The notes under the pieces were generated by a model, which was not told the origin of the DNA, searched no databases, and saw only the letters and a program-made list of their open reading frames with translations. From Streptomyces sp. SS1-1 (lineage in GTDB: Bacteria; Actinomycetota; Actinomycetes; Streptomycetales; Streptomycetaceae): DNA of 64,000 nucleotides. Both the position numbers and the translations under genes were made by a program. The stretch is taken from assembly GCF_008973465.1 (NCBI RefSeq), contig NZ_WBXN01000004.1:62001-126000 (forward strand), given 5' to 3'. Below are positions 18,254 through 27,361 of the stretch, piece by piece. Each line of letters starts with the position of its first letter. The stretch's first letter is position 1.

Positions 18254-18719
18254 GTCGCGCTCCCTTCGTTCAGCCCTGTCTCGTCACGCGGTTGCCCGCT
18301 GAGGCTAAAGAGAACCCGGTGTTCCGCGCAACGCGCCCAGGGAAGATTTGAGCTTCGGTCGGTCTGTCTCAGAATTCCTGCGTGGCACAGGAGTTGAGGC
18401 CAGGTTTCAGCGATATGAACACGCCTCTCGGGCACCCGGCGCACGGCCCCGCGCGGGAGACGCGAGGCGGGCGCGAAGCGGGCACCGGAGGAAGCCGAAC
18501 GGGCTTCACGAACGGCCGTATCCGGCATTGCAGACGCTTCCCAGGGATTCCGAGGGCACGGCCGGCCGTGAATATCTGAGCTTTCTTTGAGGTTTCCACC
18601 ACGGGCCGTTCCCCGACGGCTGGGACGAACTTCACACCGTCGGCGACGACTTTGGCTCAATACGTCTGCCGCCCCCGCCCTTTTCCTTTCATCGGCACCG
18701 AATGCGCTCCTTGCCGTGA
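18254..18719. other. Intergenic region between eccB and the esx genes
   Basis: This 466-bp stretch has lower GC than its surroundings and no convincing gene. The open frames in it have poor codon bias and no ribosome binding site. It contains the candidate esx promoter near 18302-18331 (minus strand). No clear terminator for eccB was found. Confidence 0.6.
18302..18331 (-). promoter_or_regulatory. Candidate promoter of the esx operon
   Basis: On the minus strand TTGCGC (18331-18326) and TAGCCT (18307-18302) are separated by 18 bases, close to the HrdB-type pattern TTGAC/TAGrrT. It lies about 50 bases before the first esx start codon. Confidence 0.35.
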
Positions 18720-20282
18720 TCAGCGCGGGGTGTCCGCGTTGTCCCCGACGGCGCTCGCCGCGCCCCGTCTCCGCTCCGGGGACGGGAGGCACCGCGGAGC
18801 GGTCACCGTGGGCTCGGCGACGCCCGACGCGGCGGCCGCGTCGAGGTCCGCGCCGGTCGGGAGAGCCGCCAGCAGCGGCGCCGGGACGGAGGCGATGTCC
18901 GCGGCCTCGTAACCGAGCGCGGCCAGCGCCTTCTTCGACGGGACGCGGTACTTGACGCCGTTCTCCGCCACCAGGTAGCTCGTCCCGGCGTGGGCGGCGC
19001 CGCTGGCGTTGAGGGCACGGACCAGGGCGCCCCGGCCGGGCCGGACCACCGTGGCGTCGGTCGGGACGCAGGCCGGCTTCAGCGGCTGGGCGGTGCCCTC
19101 CGACACCGCGACCGGGGCCAGACTGCTCAGCTGTACGAGTACCGACCTGATCCGGACTCCGCCGTCGTCGCCGTCGACCTGTGCGCACAGCGCGGTGCCG
19201 CGCGGCGCCGACTGCGGGACGGGCGGTGCGTCGGGCAGCTCCGGCGAGGCGGCGCCCTCCGTCGTGGCCCGGTGTTCACGCAACGCGTCGGCGCCCACCG
19301 TACGCACCTCGGGCGAGCGCCCCTGGTAGGCGTCCTTCTGCGTGGCCGGGTCGCCCAGGACCAGGGCGGCGCCGAGCCGGGTCAGCGGCACCAGACCGTC
19401 CTTGCGCAGCAAGTGGTAGGTGCTGTCGCCACCGGGGACGCCGACCTTGAACACCTGGCCGATCCGGGTGGCCTTCCCGCCGAGTTCGGGGCCGGCCTCA
19501 CCGCGCCCCTCGACCGCGGGCGGCCTCAGGACGGGACCGGGGGCCAGGGCGTCGAGGAAGGCCGCCGAGACCGGCATCGGCCGCACGGAACCGTAGCCGA
19601 GGGCGTTGCGGGCGTCCGACGCGCGGTCCAACGGCAGCCGGCTCCCCTTCCAGACCAGGTACTCGGTGTCGTCGGGCCCTTCGACCAGCACTCCGCGACC
19701 GCCGCCGATACCGCTGGAGTCCAGCGGCGCCCCGGCCACCAGGGTGGTCGCGCCCGGCTTCTCCACGCCGGTGCTCGCGACGGCGCCCGAGGTGTCCGGC
19801 AGCGCGCCGTCGGGGCCCGTGACGCACATGTGCCAGGCACCGTCGTCGAGTCGGCCGGGCTCGGGCACGGTGTCGGGGGCGCCGGGGATGCCTGCCGGGG
19901 CGCCCACCGGTACGTCGCTCAGCGACGCCGAGGAGACGTCCACGGACTCCAGGGCGGAGCCCCCGATGAGGCGGGCGGAGGCGTAGTTGCGGACCGGATG
20001 CAGCACGCCGTCGGTGGTGGTCCACAGGTAGCGCGCGCCGGTGTCGCGGTTGACGACGAGGTGCGCGTCGTCGCGCCAGGCGTCGTTGCCTCCGGGCCGC
20101 AGCAGGCCGTAGACGGTGGCGCCGGCCCCGACGAGGACGGTGACGAGCACGCCGAAGACCACGCCGCGTGTGGTGCGTCCCAGCGGGCTCTCCGGTGCGT
20201 CCGGGTCGGCCATCAGCAGGCCCGAGCTGAGCCTGCCCATCATGAAGGTGTGGGCGTGTACCTGGTCGCGTTTGGACTGCAC
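18720..20282 (-). CDS. eccB: Type VII secretion protein EccB
   Basis: The 520-residue protein starts with the EccB N-terminal pattern SKRDQVHAHTFMMGRL. A single membrane segment (about 40-61) follows, then a large extracytoplasmic domain (DDAHLVVNRDTGARYLW and later repeats) typical of EccB, the periplasmic-side subunit of the ESX membrane complex. The length matches the family. GTG 20282 has AGGAGAG five bases upstream. It lies 40 bases after eccD on the same strand, so the two are co-transcribed. EccB binds EccC, EccD and EccE in mycobacteria; here EccC is encoded divergently and no EccE is visible. Confidence 0.93.
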   Translation of the reverse strand: MQSKRDQVHAHTFMMGRLSSGLLMADPDAPESPLGRTTRGVVFGVLVTVLVGAGATVYGLLRPGGNDAWRDDAHLVVNRDTGARYLWTTTDGVLHPVRNYASARLIGGSALESVDVSSASLSDVPVGAPAGIPGAPDTVPEPGRLDDGAWHMCVTGPDGALPDTSGAVASTGVEKPGATTLVAGAPLDSSGIGGGRGVLVEGPDDTEYLVWKGSRLPLDRASDARNALGYGSVRPMPVSAAFLDALAPGPVLRPPAVEGRGEAGPELGGKATRIGQVFKVGVPGGDSTYHLLRKDGLVPLTRLGAALVLGDPATQKDAYQGRSPEVRTVGADALREHRATTEGAASPELPDAPPVPQSAPRGTALCAQVDGDDGGVRIRSVLVQLSSLAPVAVSEGTAQPLKPACVPTDATVVRPGRGALVRALNASGAAHAGTSYLVAENGVKYRVPSKKALAALGYEAADIASVPAPLLAALPTGADLDAAAASGVAEPTVTAPRCLPSPERRRGAASAVGDNADTPR

Positions 20283-20322
20283 GGCCTCTCCTAGTCGTTC
20301 CTGTGCCGGAGTGCGGTGGGGG

Positions 20323-21729
20323 TCAGCCGAACAGGCCGCGCAGCCAGCCGAAGAGGCCCGCCACCCACAGGCTGAGCGGCAGCAGCGCCACCGCGATCCC
20401 TGTGTGCGCCACCTCCGCGGCCCGGCCCCAGTACGGCAGCATCCGGCGGCCCGGCACCGTCCAGGCGGCGATCACCAGCGCGGTGGCCGCGCCGAGCAGG
20501 ACCGCGAAGACCACCAGTCGCCCGTCGGCCTCGCTGTCCACCGCCCAGCTGCGGGCGAGCAGGAGCAGCCCCCAGATCCCGGGCACCGCGAGGGTCAGCC
20601 GCTGCCCGATGTGCACCAGACCCCGGGAGTGCAGGAGCATCAGCAGGCTCAGTGCGAGCGCCGTCAGCACCTCGGGCAGGTTCGGGCGCTCGGCGAGGAC
20701 GACCAGGGCTCCCGCGGCGATGACGCCGGTGACGGCGAAGAGAGCGGTGACCCAGCGTCCCGCCAGCTCCGTGCGTTCGGCGACGTCGCTGCCCGCGTAG
20801 GGCTCGATGCCTTCCTGGAGCTGGCCGGCGGAGGAGGGCAGGGCGGGCATCCGCATCCCGGCCAGTTTGAAGGCGAACGGTGCCACCGTCCCGGCCGCGA
20901 GCACGAACCCCGTGGCGACCAGGGCCACCGCGGCCGGTACCCGCAGGTCGGTGTAGCCGATCAGGGCGCCGGAGATCGCGAGGGCCACCGACACGACCGC
21001 GGTGCCCAGCAGGGCCGGGGCGCCGACCGCGGTGGCGGCCAGCGCGAGCACGGCGCCGCCCGCTCCGGCCGCGCCCGCCGCGAGCAGCCGCGCGCCCGCG
21101 ACCTGCGCGGCGTCCGGGCCGGTCAGATCACCGCCGGGCAGCACCCAGCCGGCCAGTGCCAGGCAGGGCGCGACCAGCAGCCCGAGCGCGGTCGCGGACA
21201 GGCGGTCGCCGACCGCGCGGCTGGCGGTTCCCGCGCCGGCCAGCAGCAGGAGCCCGGCGACTGCGGCGCAGGCGGCCCGGACGGAGCCGGAACCGGCCGC
21301 TCCCGGCCAGAACACCAGCACCAGGGCCGCCGTGACGGTCGCCACCGTGGCGCCGACGAGGAGTCCGCGGGCCGCCTCGGCGTGCCAGGTGTGCAGCCTG
21401 CGGCCCGCGGTGTCGGCTATCCCGTCCACCAGGTCGTCGAGCCGGGCCTCGGGCAGGGCCTCGGTGTGGGGGCGCAGATAGAGCACGTCCCCGTCGGCCA
21501 GCCCGGCCCGCGCGAGGGTCGTCTCCTCGTCGAGGGGGGCGTCGCCGAGTCTCTGGAGCGCCCAGCCCGCGTGGTCGAGTCCGGCCTCCTCGACCTCCTC
21601 GCCGACATAACGCAGCAGCGTGGGCAGCAGATCGGCGACGGGCACGTCGGCGGGCACGGCCAGATCGACGGAGACGCTCGGCGCGCGTACGGTGAGGCGG
21701 CACAGTTCGGCCACCGCGCTGTCGGTCAT
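20323..21729 (-). CDS. eccD: Type VII secretion integral membrane protein EccD
   Basis: The 468-residue protein has a cytoplasmic ubiquitin-like domain at about 8-90, then about 11 hydrophobic membrane segments from residue 115 to the end. This is the EccD layout (YukD-like domain plus 11 TM), which forms the membrane vestibule of the ESX channel. ATG 21729 (start MTDSAVAELCRLTV) gives the expected short lead before the ubiquitin fold and has GAGAG eight bases upstream; a longer in-frame start at 21783 is less likely. It is divergent from eccC across a 401-bp intergenic region. Confidence 0.92.
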   Translation of the reverse strand: MTDSAVAELCRLTVRAPSVSVDLAVPADVPVADLLPTLLRYVGEEVEEAGLDHAGWALQRLGDAPLDEETTLARAGLADGDVLYLRPHTEALPEARLDDLVDGIADTAGRRLHTWHAEAARGLLVGATVATVTAALVLVFWPGAAGSGSVRAACAAVAGLLLLAGAGTASRAVGDRLSATALGLLVAPCLALAGWVLPGGDLTGPDAAQVAGARLLAAGAAGAGGAVLALAATAVGAPALLGTAVVSVALAISGALIGYTDLRVPAAVALVATGFVLAAGTVAPFAFKLAGMRMPALPSSAGQLQEGIEPYAGSDVAERTELAGRWVTALFAVTGVIAAGALVVLAERPNLPEVLTALALSLLMLLHSRGLVHIGQRLTLAVPGIWGLLLLARSWAVDSEADGRLVVFAVLLGAATALVIAAWTVPGRRMLPYWGRAAEVAHTGIAVALLPLSLWVAGLFGWLRGLFG

Positions 21730-21966
21730 CAGCTGAACTCTCGTCTTCCTTGGGGGTTTTGACAGGAGGACTTCCCCGCGCACGGGGCAGTGCGAAGACT
21801 ACGGAAGGTCCGTACGGCCCGAACAGGGGGGTCGGACAGGGCAATTGTGCCCGCGAGACCGGCAACCACCGCTCCCGCGTGGACAGGTCGCGTTTCGTGA
21901 ATGCACACTACTGCCTACGCTCGCCGGAACATGCTGGGGACCGGGCCGCCTGTCCGGTATGCAGTC

Positions 21967-21990
21967 GAATGGTGGGAGAGCTGACCATTC
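21967..21990. promoter_or_regulatory. Inverted repeat upstream of eccC
   Basis: GAATGGT and ACCATTC form perfect 7-bp arms around a 10-base spacer. The position, between two divergent secretion genes, suggests an operator, but no regulator gene is adjacent. Confidence 0.35.
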
Positions 21991-22070
21991 CCTGCTTTCC
22001 GCTCACATCGTTCATCCGGCGTTCACCGCGTACCCGGGTCCCCGGAAATGAGCGGTGCGGTCTTTACGGG

Positions 22071-22086
22071 TACCGGAGTCCCGGTA
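22071..22086. promoter_or_regulatory. Palindrome TACCGG-AGTC-CCGGTA before eccC
   Basis: Perfect 6-bp arms with a 4-base centre lie 31 bases upstream of the eccC ribosome binding site. It could be an operator or a 5' UTR hairpin. Confidence 0.3.
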
Positions 22087-22130
22087 TTCGGCGCGGGCCG
22101 GAAAGCCAGTGAAACCGGAGGTTCTGTTCC

Positions 22131-25100
22131 TTGAGTGTGGTGCTGTTTCGCCGGCCGGCGCGCAGGCGCGGTCCCGAGATGCCCGAAGGGCAATTGACCC
22201 TCCAGGAGCCGCCGGTCCTCGCCGAGACGGTGCCCGACACCTCGGCGATATGGACCTATCTGCCGATGGCGCTCATGTCGGTGTCGATGATGCTGATGTT
22301 CCTGCGTCCCGGCGGCGGCAACGGCGTCTTCATCTACCTGGCGATGGGCGTCATGGCGCTGTCCGCCGGCGCGATGCTGCTGGGCCAGCTGATGCGCCGC
22401 TCCAGTGAGCGCAAGCACCGGCTGAAGGGCGAACGCCGCGACTACCTCCGCTATCTGGCGCAGATCCGCAAGCGGGTCCGGTCGACCATCGTGGAGCAGC
22501 AGCGGGCGCTCGCCTGGCGCCATCCGGAGCCCTCCTCCCTGCGTTCGCTGGCCCGCACGTCACGGCTGTGGGAACGCCGCCCGGCCGACGAGGACTTCGG
22601 CGAGGTGCGCCTCGCGGTCGGCGAACAGCAGCTCGCCCTCACCCTGAACCCGGTGTCCACCCGCCCGGTGGAGGACCTCGAACCGCTCTGCGCCCACGCC
22701 CTGCGCCGCTTCATCCGCGCCTACTCGACGATTCCGGAACAGCCCCTCGGTCTCTATCTGCGGTCGTCGGCGCGCGTGCTGCTGCGCCCCGAGACGGCAC
22801 CGGACGGGGCGTCCGCGGTCTCGTCGTCGTCCGGGGGCGCCGGCGAGGAGGCCGTACGCGCTCTGCTGCGGGCCGCCCTCGGCCAGCTCGCCGTGTTCCA
22901 CGCGCCGGAGGAGCTGTGGATCGCGCTCTGCGTGAGCGACGAGCGACGGGCCGACTGGGAGTGGGTCAAGTGGCTGCCGCACGCCCTGGATCCGCACGAG
23001 GAGGACGGCGCCGGGCAGGTCCGCCGGATCACGTCCGACCTCACCGAGCTGGACGACCTGCTCGGTGCCGAGTTCGCCGAGCGCCCCGGTTTCGACCCGG
23101 ACGCCCGGCCGGGGCGGGACGAGCCGTACACCGTGGTCGTCCTGGACGGCGTCACCGTCCCCGAGGGGCACCGCTGGGAGGGCCACGGCTACCGCAACGC
23201 GGTCGTGCTGGACGTCTCCGGCGCGCTGCGCTGGCGGCCCGGCCGCAACACGCTGCGGCTGACCGCCGGGCCGGACCAGGTGAACCTGGTGCGCACCGAC
23301 CGCAGCCGCAAGGAGCGCTCGGTACCGCTCGGCCGGCCGGACCGGCTCGGCCCGCTCGGCGCGGAGTCGCTGGCGCGGCTGCTCGCCTCCCGCCGTATGA
23401 GTCTGGGCACCGACATCGCGCAGCCGCTGGACAGCGACGTGGAGCTCACCACACTGCTCGGCATCCCCGATCTGCACCGTCATGACACCAAGGCCCTGTT
23501 CGCCCGGCACACGGGCTCCGCACGGCTGCGGGTGCCAATCGCGGTCGGCGTCGACGGCCGCCCGGTGGAACTGGACATCAAGGAGTCGGCGCAGGGCGGC
23601 ATGGGCCCGCACGGCATGCTCATCGGCGCCACGGGCTCCGGCAAGAGCGAGCTTCTGCGCACGCTCGTCCTGGGCCTCGCCCTGACGAACTCCTCGGAGA
23701 CCCTGAACTTCGTCCTGGTCGACTTCAAGGGCGGCGCCACCTTCCTCGGCCTGGAGGAACTGCCGCACACGTCCGCCGTCATCACCAACCTCGCCGACGA
23801 GGTCGCCCTGGTGGAGCGTATGCAGGACGCGCTGCACGGCGAACTCATCCGCCGTCAGGAGCTCTTGCGCGCCGCCGGCAACTACACCTCCGCCCTGGAG
23901 TACGAACGCGCCCGGGCGGGCGGCGCCGGCCTCACCCCGCTGCCCAGCCTGTTCGTGGTGGTCGACGAGTTCAGCGAACTCCTGTCGGCGCACCGCGAGT
24001 TCATGGACCTGTTCGTCATGATCGGCCGACTCGGCCGCTCGCTCGGCGTGCATCTGCTGCTGGCCTCGCAGCGCCTGGACGAGGGCCGGATGCACCAGCT
24101 GGAGAGCCACTTGTCGTACCGGATCGGCCTGCGCACCTTCTCCGCCATGGAGAGCCGGGGCGTGCTCGGTGTGCCGGACGCCTACGAGCTGCCCGCGCAG
24201 CCGGGCAGCGGCTATCTCAAGTCGGGTGTGGAGGCTCTCACGCGCTTCCGTGCCGCCTACTCCTCCGGCACCTACCGACGTCGCACCGGCGCCGTCGTGC
24301 AGGCCCGGGTGGCCAGCCAGGTGGTGCCGTGGACCAGTGGCTGGGTGGTGCCCCGCACGCTCGACCCCACGCCCGTTCCGGAGCCGGCGGCCGAGGAGAG
24401 CGGGGACGAGGAGACCCTGCTCGACGTCGCCCTGGACCGGCTGCGCGACTCGGGCCCCGCCGCCCACCAGGTGTGGCTGCCGCCGCTGGACGAGCCGTCA
24501 CCGCTGGACGCCCTGCTGCCCGGCATCGCCCCCGACCCCGAGCGCGGCCTCAGCGCCGCGGGCTGGTCCGGCACGGGCCGGCTGCGGGTGCCCGTCGGTC
24601 TGGTCGACAAGCCCTTCGAGCAGCGTCGCGACCCGCTGGTCGTGGACCTGTCGGGGGCCGGCGGCCACGTCGCCATCGCGGGCGGGTCGCAGAGCGGCAA
24701 GTCCACCCTGGCCCGCACCCTGATCGCGGCGCTCGCCCTCACCCACACCCCGGCCGAGATCCAGTTCTACTGCCTCGACTTCGGTGGCGGCGGCCTCTCC
24801 CAGTTCGCCGCGCTCCCCCACGTCGGCGGCGTCGCGGCGCGGCTCAACCCGGAACGGGTGCACCGGGCCGTCGCCGAGGTCATGACGCTGCTCGCCCGCC
24901 GTGAGCAGTTCTTCGTCGACCACACCATCGACTCCATGCAGTCCTACCGACGGCGCCGCGCCGCCGGTGAGTTCCCCGACGAGCCGTTCGGCGACGTGTT
25001 CATGGTGGTCGACGGCTGGTCCACGGTCCGCCAGGACTACGACGACCTGGTGCCGAAGTTCAACGAACTGGCCGCACGCGGCCTGAACTACGGCATCCAT

Positions 25101-26168
25101 CTGCTCATCACCACCACCCGCTGGGTGGAGCTGTCCGCGCAGGTCCGCGACCAGGCGGCGACCCGCCTGGAACTGCGGATGGGCGATCCGATGGACTCGG
25201 AGATCGACACCCGCAAGGCGCGCTCGGTGCCCCGCACCGGGGGCCGGGGCATCACCGCCGACAGCAAGATGCACTTCCTCGCCGGCCTGCCCCGGCTGGA
25301 CGGCAGCGGCTCCCTCGACGACCTCGGCGAGGGGGTCGCCCACCTGGTCGGCGAGGTGGCCAGGCACTGGCCGGGCCCGGCCGCCCCGCAGGTCCGGATG
25401 CTGCCGCACCGGCTGCCGCTCGCCGAACTCCCCGCGCCCGAGCCCACCGAGGGCGGCGGTATGCGGCTGCCCCTCGGCATCGACCAGGACGCCCTGGAGC
25501 CGGTGTGGCACGACTTCAGCCGTACCCCGCACCTGATCGTGGTCGGTGACACGGAGAGCGGCAAGACGAATCTGCTGCGCCGGATCACCGCGGGCATCAC
25601 CGCCCGCTACGCCCCGCACGAGGCGAAGATCATCGCGGTGGACTACCGGCGCACCCTGGTGGACGGCATCCCGGAGGAGTACCGCATCGGGCACGTCATC
25701 TCCCTGGACAACCTCAAGGAGACCGTCGACGGCGCCGCCCGCGCGATGAAGACCCGCGTCCCCGGAGCGGACATCGCCCCCGCCCGGATGCGGGCGTGCG
25801 ACTGGTGGTCGGGGCCGCGTCTGTTCATCCTGGTCGACGACTACGACATGGTCTCGAGCAACTCGTTCCAGAGTCCCTTCGAGCCGCTCTTCGAGCATCT
25901 GACGCTCGGTTTCGAGATGGGTCTGCACCTCGTCGTCGCCCGGAGCGCCATGGGCGCGGGCAGGGGCCTGAGCGACGCCCTCATCCGCCGGATGGACGAG
26001 GCGAACAACCCCGCGATCCTGCTCTCCTGCCCGCCCACGGAGGGCCGTCTCTTCGGCAACGCCAAGCCCGTGAACCTGCCGCCGGGCCGGGCCCTGCACA
26101 TCGCCCGCCGCAAGGCGCGCCTGATGCAGACCGCGCTGGTCGAGCAGGCAGCCGGACAGGAGGGCTGA
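22131..26168 (+). CDS. eccC: Type VII secretion ATPase EccC (fused EccCa-EccCb)
   Basis: The 1,345-residue protein is the motor of the ESX system. Two membrane segments (about 42-60 and 66-85) are followed by three FtsK/SpoIIIE-type ATPase domains. Walker A motifs are GATGSGKS (499-506), GGSQSGKS (from 851) and GDTESGKT (from 1139). Only the first domain has a canonical Walker B Asp-Glu (Asp612-Glu613, VVVDEFS); the others read VVDGW (Asp961-Gly962) and VDDYD (Asp1236-Asp1237). This fits the family, in which domains 2 and 3 mainly bind substrate signals and regulate. The TTG start is set by GGAGG nine bases upstream; GTG 22137 is an alternative. Unlike mycobacterial ESX-1, EccCa and EccCb are one chain. 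Confidence 0.95.
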   Translation: MSVVLFRRPARRRGPEMPEGQLTLQEPPVLAETVPDTSAIWTYLPMALMSVSMMLMFLRPGGGNGVFIYLAMGVMALSAGAMLLGQLMRRSSERKHRLKGERRDYLRYLAQIRKRVRSTIVEQQRALAWRHPEPSSLRSLARTSRLWERRPADEDFGEVRLAVGEQQLALTLNPVSTRPVEDLEPLCAHALRRFIRAYSTIPEQPLGLYLRSSARVLLRPETAPDGASAVSSSSGGAGEEAVRALLRAALGQLAVFHAPEELWIALCVSDERRADWEWVKWLPHALDPHEEDGAGQVRRITSDLTELDDLLGAEFAERPGFDPDARPGRDEPYTVVVLDGVTVPEGHRWEGHGYRNAVVLDVSGALRWRPGRNTLRLTAGPDQVNLVRTDRSRKERSVPLGRPDRLGPLGAESLARLLASRRMSLGTDIAQPLDSDVELTTLLGIPDLHRHDTKALFARHTGSARLRVPIAVGVDGRPVELDIKESAQGGMGPHGMLIGATGSGKSELLRTLVLGLALTNSSETLNFVLVDFKGGATFLGLEELPHTSAVITNLADEVALVERMQDALHGELIRRQELLRAAGNYTSALEYERARAGGAGLTPLPSLFVVVDEFSELLSAHREFMDLFVMIGRLGRSLGVHLLLASQRLDEGRMHQLESHLSYRIGLRTFSAMESRGVLGVPDAYELPAQPGSGYLKSGVEALTRFRAAYSSGTYRRRTGAVVQARVASQVVPWTSGWVVPRTLDPTPVPEPAAEESGDEETLLDVALDRLRDSGPAAHQVWLPPLDEPSPLDALLPGIAPDPERGLSAAGWSGTGRLRVPVGLVDKPFEQRRDPLVVDLSGAGGHVAIAGGSQSGKSTLARTLIAALALTHTPAEIQFYCLDFGGGGLSQFAALPHVGGVAARLNPERVHRAVAEVMTLLARREQFFVDHTIDSMQSYRRRRAAGEFPDEPFGDVFMVVDGWSTVRQDYDDLVPKFNELAARGLNYGIHLLITTTRWVELSAQVRDQAATRLELRMGDPMDSEIDTRKARSVPRTGGRGITADSKMHFLAGLPRLDGSGSLDDLGEGVAHLVGEVARHWPGPAAPQVRMLPHRLPLAELPAPEPTEGGGMRLPLGIDQDALEPVWHDFSRTPHLIVVGDTESGKTNLLRRITAGITARYAPHEAKIIAVDYRRTLVDGIPEEYRIGHVISLDNLKETVDGAARAMKTRVPGADIAPARMRACDWWSGPRLFILVDDYDMVSSNSFQSPFEPLFEHLTLGFEMGLHLVVARSAMGAGRGLSDALIRRMDEANNPAILLSCPPTEGRLFGNAKPVNLPPGRALHIARRKARLMQTALVEQAAGQEG

Positions 26169-26174
26169 GGTACG

Positions 26175-26215
26175 ACGGCGACGGCAGGGTCACCGGGTGA
26201 TCCCGCCGTCGCCGT
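26175..26215. terminator. Bidirectional hairpin between eccC and mycosin
   Basis: ACGGCGACGGC (26175-26185) pairs perfectly with GCCGTCGCCGT (26205-26215). The inner sequence adds further pairing (TCACC/GGTGA), giving a stem of about 18-20 bp. It lies just after the eccC stop and just before the mycosin stop on the other strand. Confidence 0.8.
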
Positions 26216-26229
26216 TCGTGTCCGGACCG

Positions 26230-27361
26230 TCAGTCCTGTGCCGCTTCCCCGTCCCCGGCCCGCGCCGGGCGCCAGCCGCGGGCGCGGGCCCGGGGCAGCG
26301 CGAAGGCGGCCCACAGGACGGCCAGGACGACGCCGGAGCCGAGCAGGGCGAGGAGCGTGGCCCGGTCGGTGGCGGAGTCGGCGTCCGAGGTGTCGCGGAC
26401 GGCGACACGTTCCGCGGCACGGTCGCCGGCCGCGGGTGCCTCCGGGGTGCCGAGGACCGTGGTCACGGCGGCGTACGGGTCCAGTTGGGGGATGGCGGCG
26501 GGGTACGCGGTCGCCGTCAGCCGGTGGGTGACGGCCTCGCCCGAGTCGTCCGGGTGGGCCGCGCGCACCACCGCTGCGGCCCCGGCGGCGTAGGCGGCGG
26601 CGACCGAGGCGCCGGCTCCCAGGTAGTGGCCGTCACCGCGCGGACCGCCGGAGACCACCCCGGCCCCGGGGGCGGCCAGGTCGATGCCCGTGGTGGGCAG
26701 GGCCCGCTCCGGCCGGAGGCCACCGGGGAGCATGTCGGCGACCGAGAGGACCCCGGGTTCCCCGGCCGGCCAGTACACCCGGGGCGGGATCGCGTCGATG
26801 TCGCCCCGCGTCGGCGGGTCGGGGGTCGCCGCGGCGACGACGACGGCGCCCGCGCGGAGGGCGTCGGCGACGGCACGGCTCAGGTCCTTGTCCCGGCGCG
26901 GCAGGGCCACTGTGACGGCGATGACGTCGGCCCCGGCCTCGGTGGCCTCGCGTACCGCCGCGGCGACGAGCGCCGCGTCCGCCCGGCCGCGCGTGTCCGT
27001 GCCCCGCAGGGCGAGGATCCGCGCACCCGGGGCGACTCCGGTGAGACGGGCGTCCGTACCGGCGATCAGCCCGGCCAGGAAGGTGCCGTGCCCCACGCAG
27101 TCCTGCGCGGCCGTGCCCGTGCGTCCGGTCCAGGTCGAGGCGCTGGCGTGACCAGTCCTGCTTCTTCGCCCTCTCGCGCGAGGGGGCGGTGCACGCGGCG
27201 TCCGCGTCGAGCGCGGAGGGCATCGCCGGCAGTTCCTGGCTCTTCTTCCCGTCGGCCGCCCCGAACCCCTCGTGAGATGCCGTGTGGGCCGTGACGGCCG
27301 TGGGCAGCAGCAGTGCGGCGGCGAGGCCGGCGCCGGACAGCAGGCGGGCGGCGGGCTTCAC
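26230..27361 (-). pseudogene. mycP: Type VII mycosin serine protease, frameshifted and missing the Asp segment
   Basis: Reading from GTG 27361 (GTGA overlap with the AAA+ gene) gives a signal peptide ([20 protein letters not shown]) and the mycosin N-terminus up to DWSRQRLDLDR. The subtilisin core continues in a different frame: QDCVGHGTFLAGLIAG with catalytic His, LAAPGAGV, then GAGASVAAAY with catalytic Ser, and a C-terminal membrane helix (ATLLALLGSGVVLAVLW) ending at 26230. The frame changes around 27110-27130. About 30-40 residues expected there, including the catalytic Asp (DTG/DSG), are absent in every frame. Either the gene is dead or the assembly collapsed here. A shorter product from GTG 27096 would lack signal peptide and Asp. 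Mycosins stabilise the ESX complex and cleave some substrates. Confidence 0.8.

Larger units (their letters stand above)
21730..22130. other. Divergent eccD/eccC intergenic region
   Basis: This 401-bp region separates eccD (minus) from eccC (plus). It contains no gene I can support. It does contain two inverted repeats, at 21967-21990 and 22071-22086, and GGAGG at 22117-22121, which sets the eccC start. Confidence 0.6.

Noticed and set aside
18369..18635. 88-codon minus-strand frame between eccB and the esx genes
   Set aside because: No ribosome binding site, weak codon bias and no recognisable fold. It overlaps the likely regulatory region.
21750..22112. 120-codon plus-strand frame before eccC
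   Set aside because: Composition unlike Streptomyces genes, no RBS, and it covers the inverted repeats of the divergent promoter region.
26230..27096. Mycosin as an intact short gene starting at GTG 27096
   Set aside because: It would begin inside the conserved DCVGHGT motif, without signal peptide or catalytic Asp. The missing N-terminus is present in another frame, so a broken gene is the better call.
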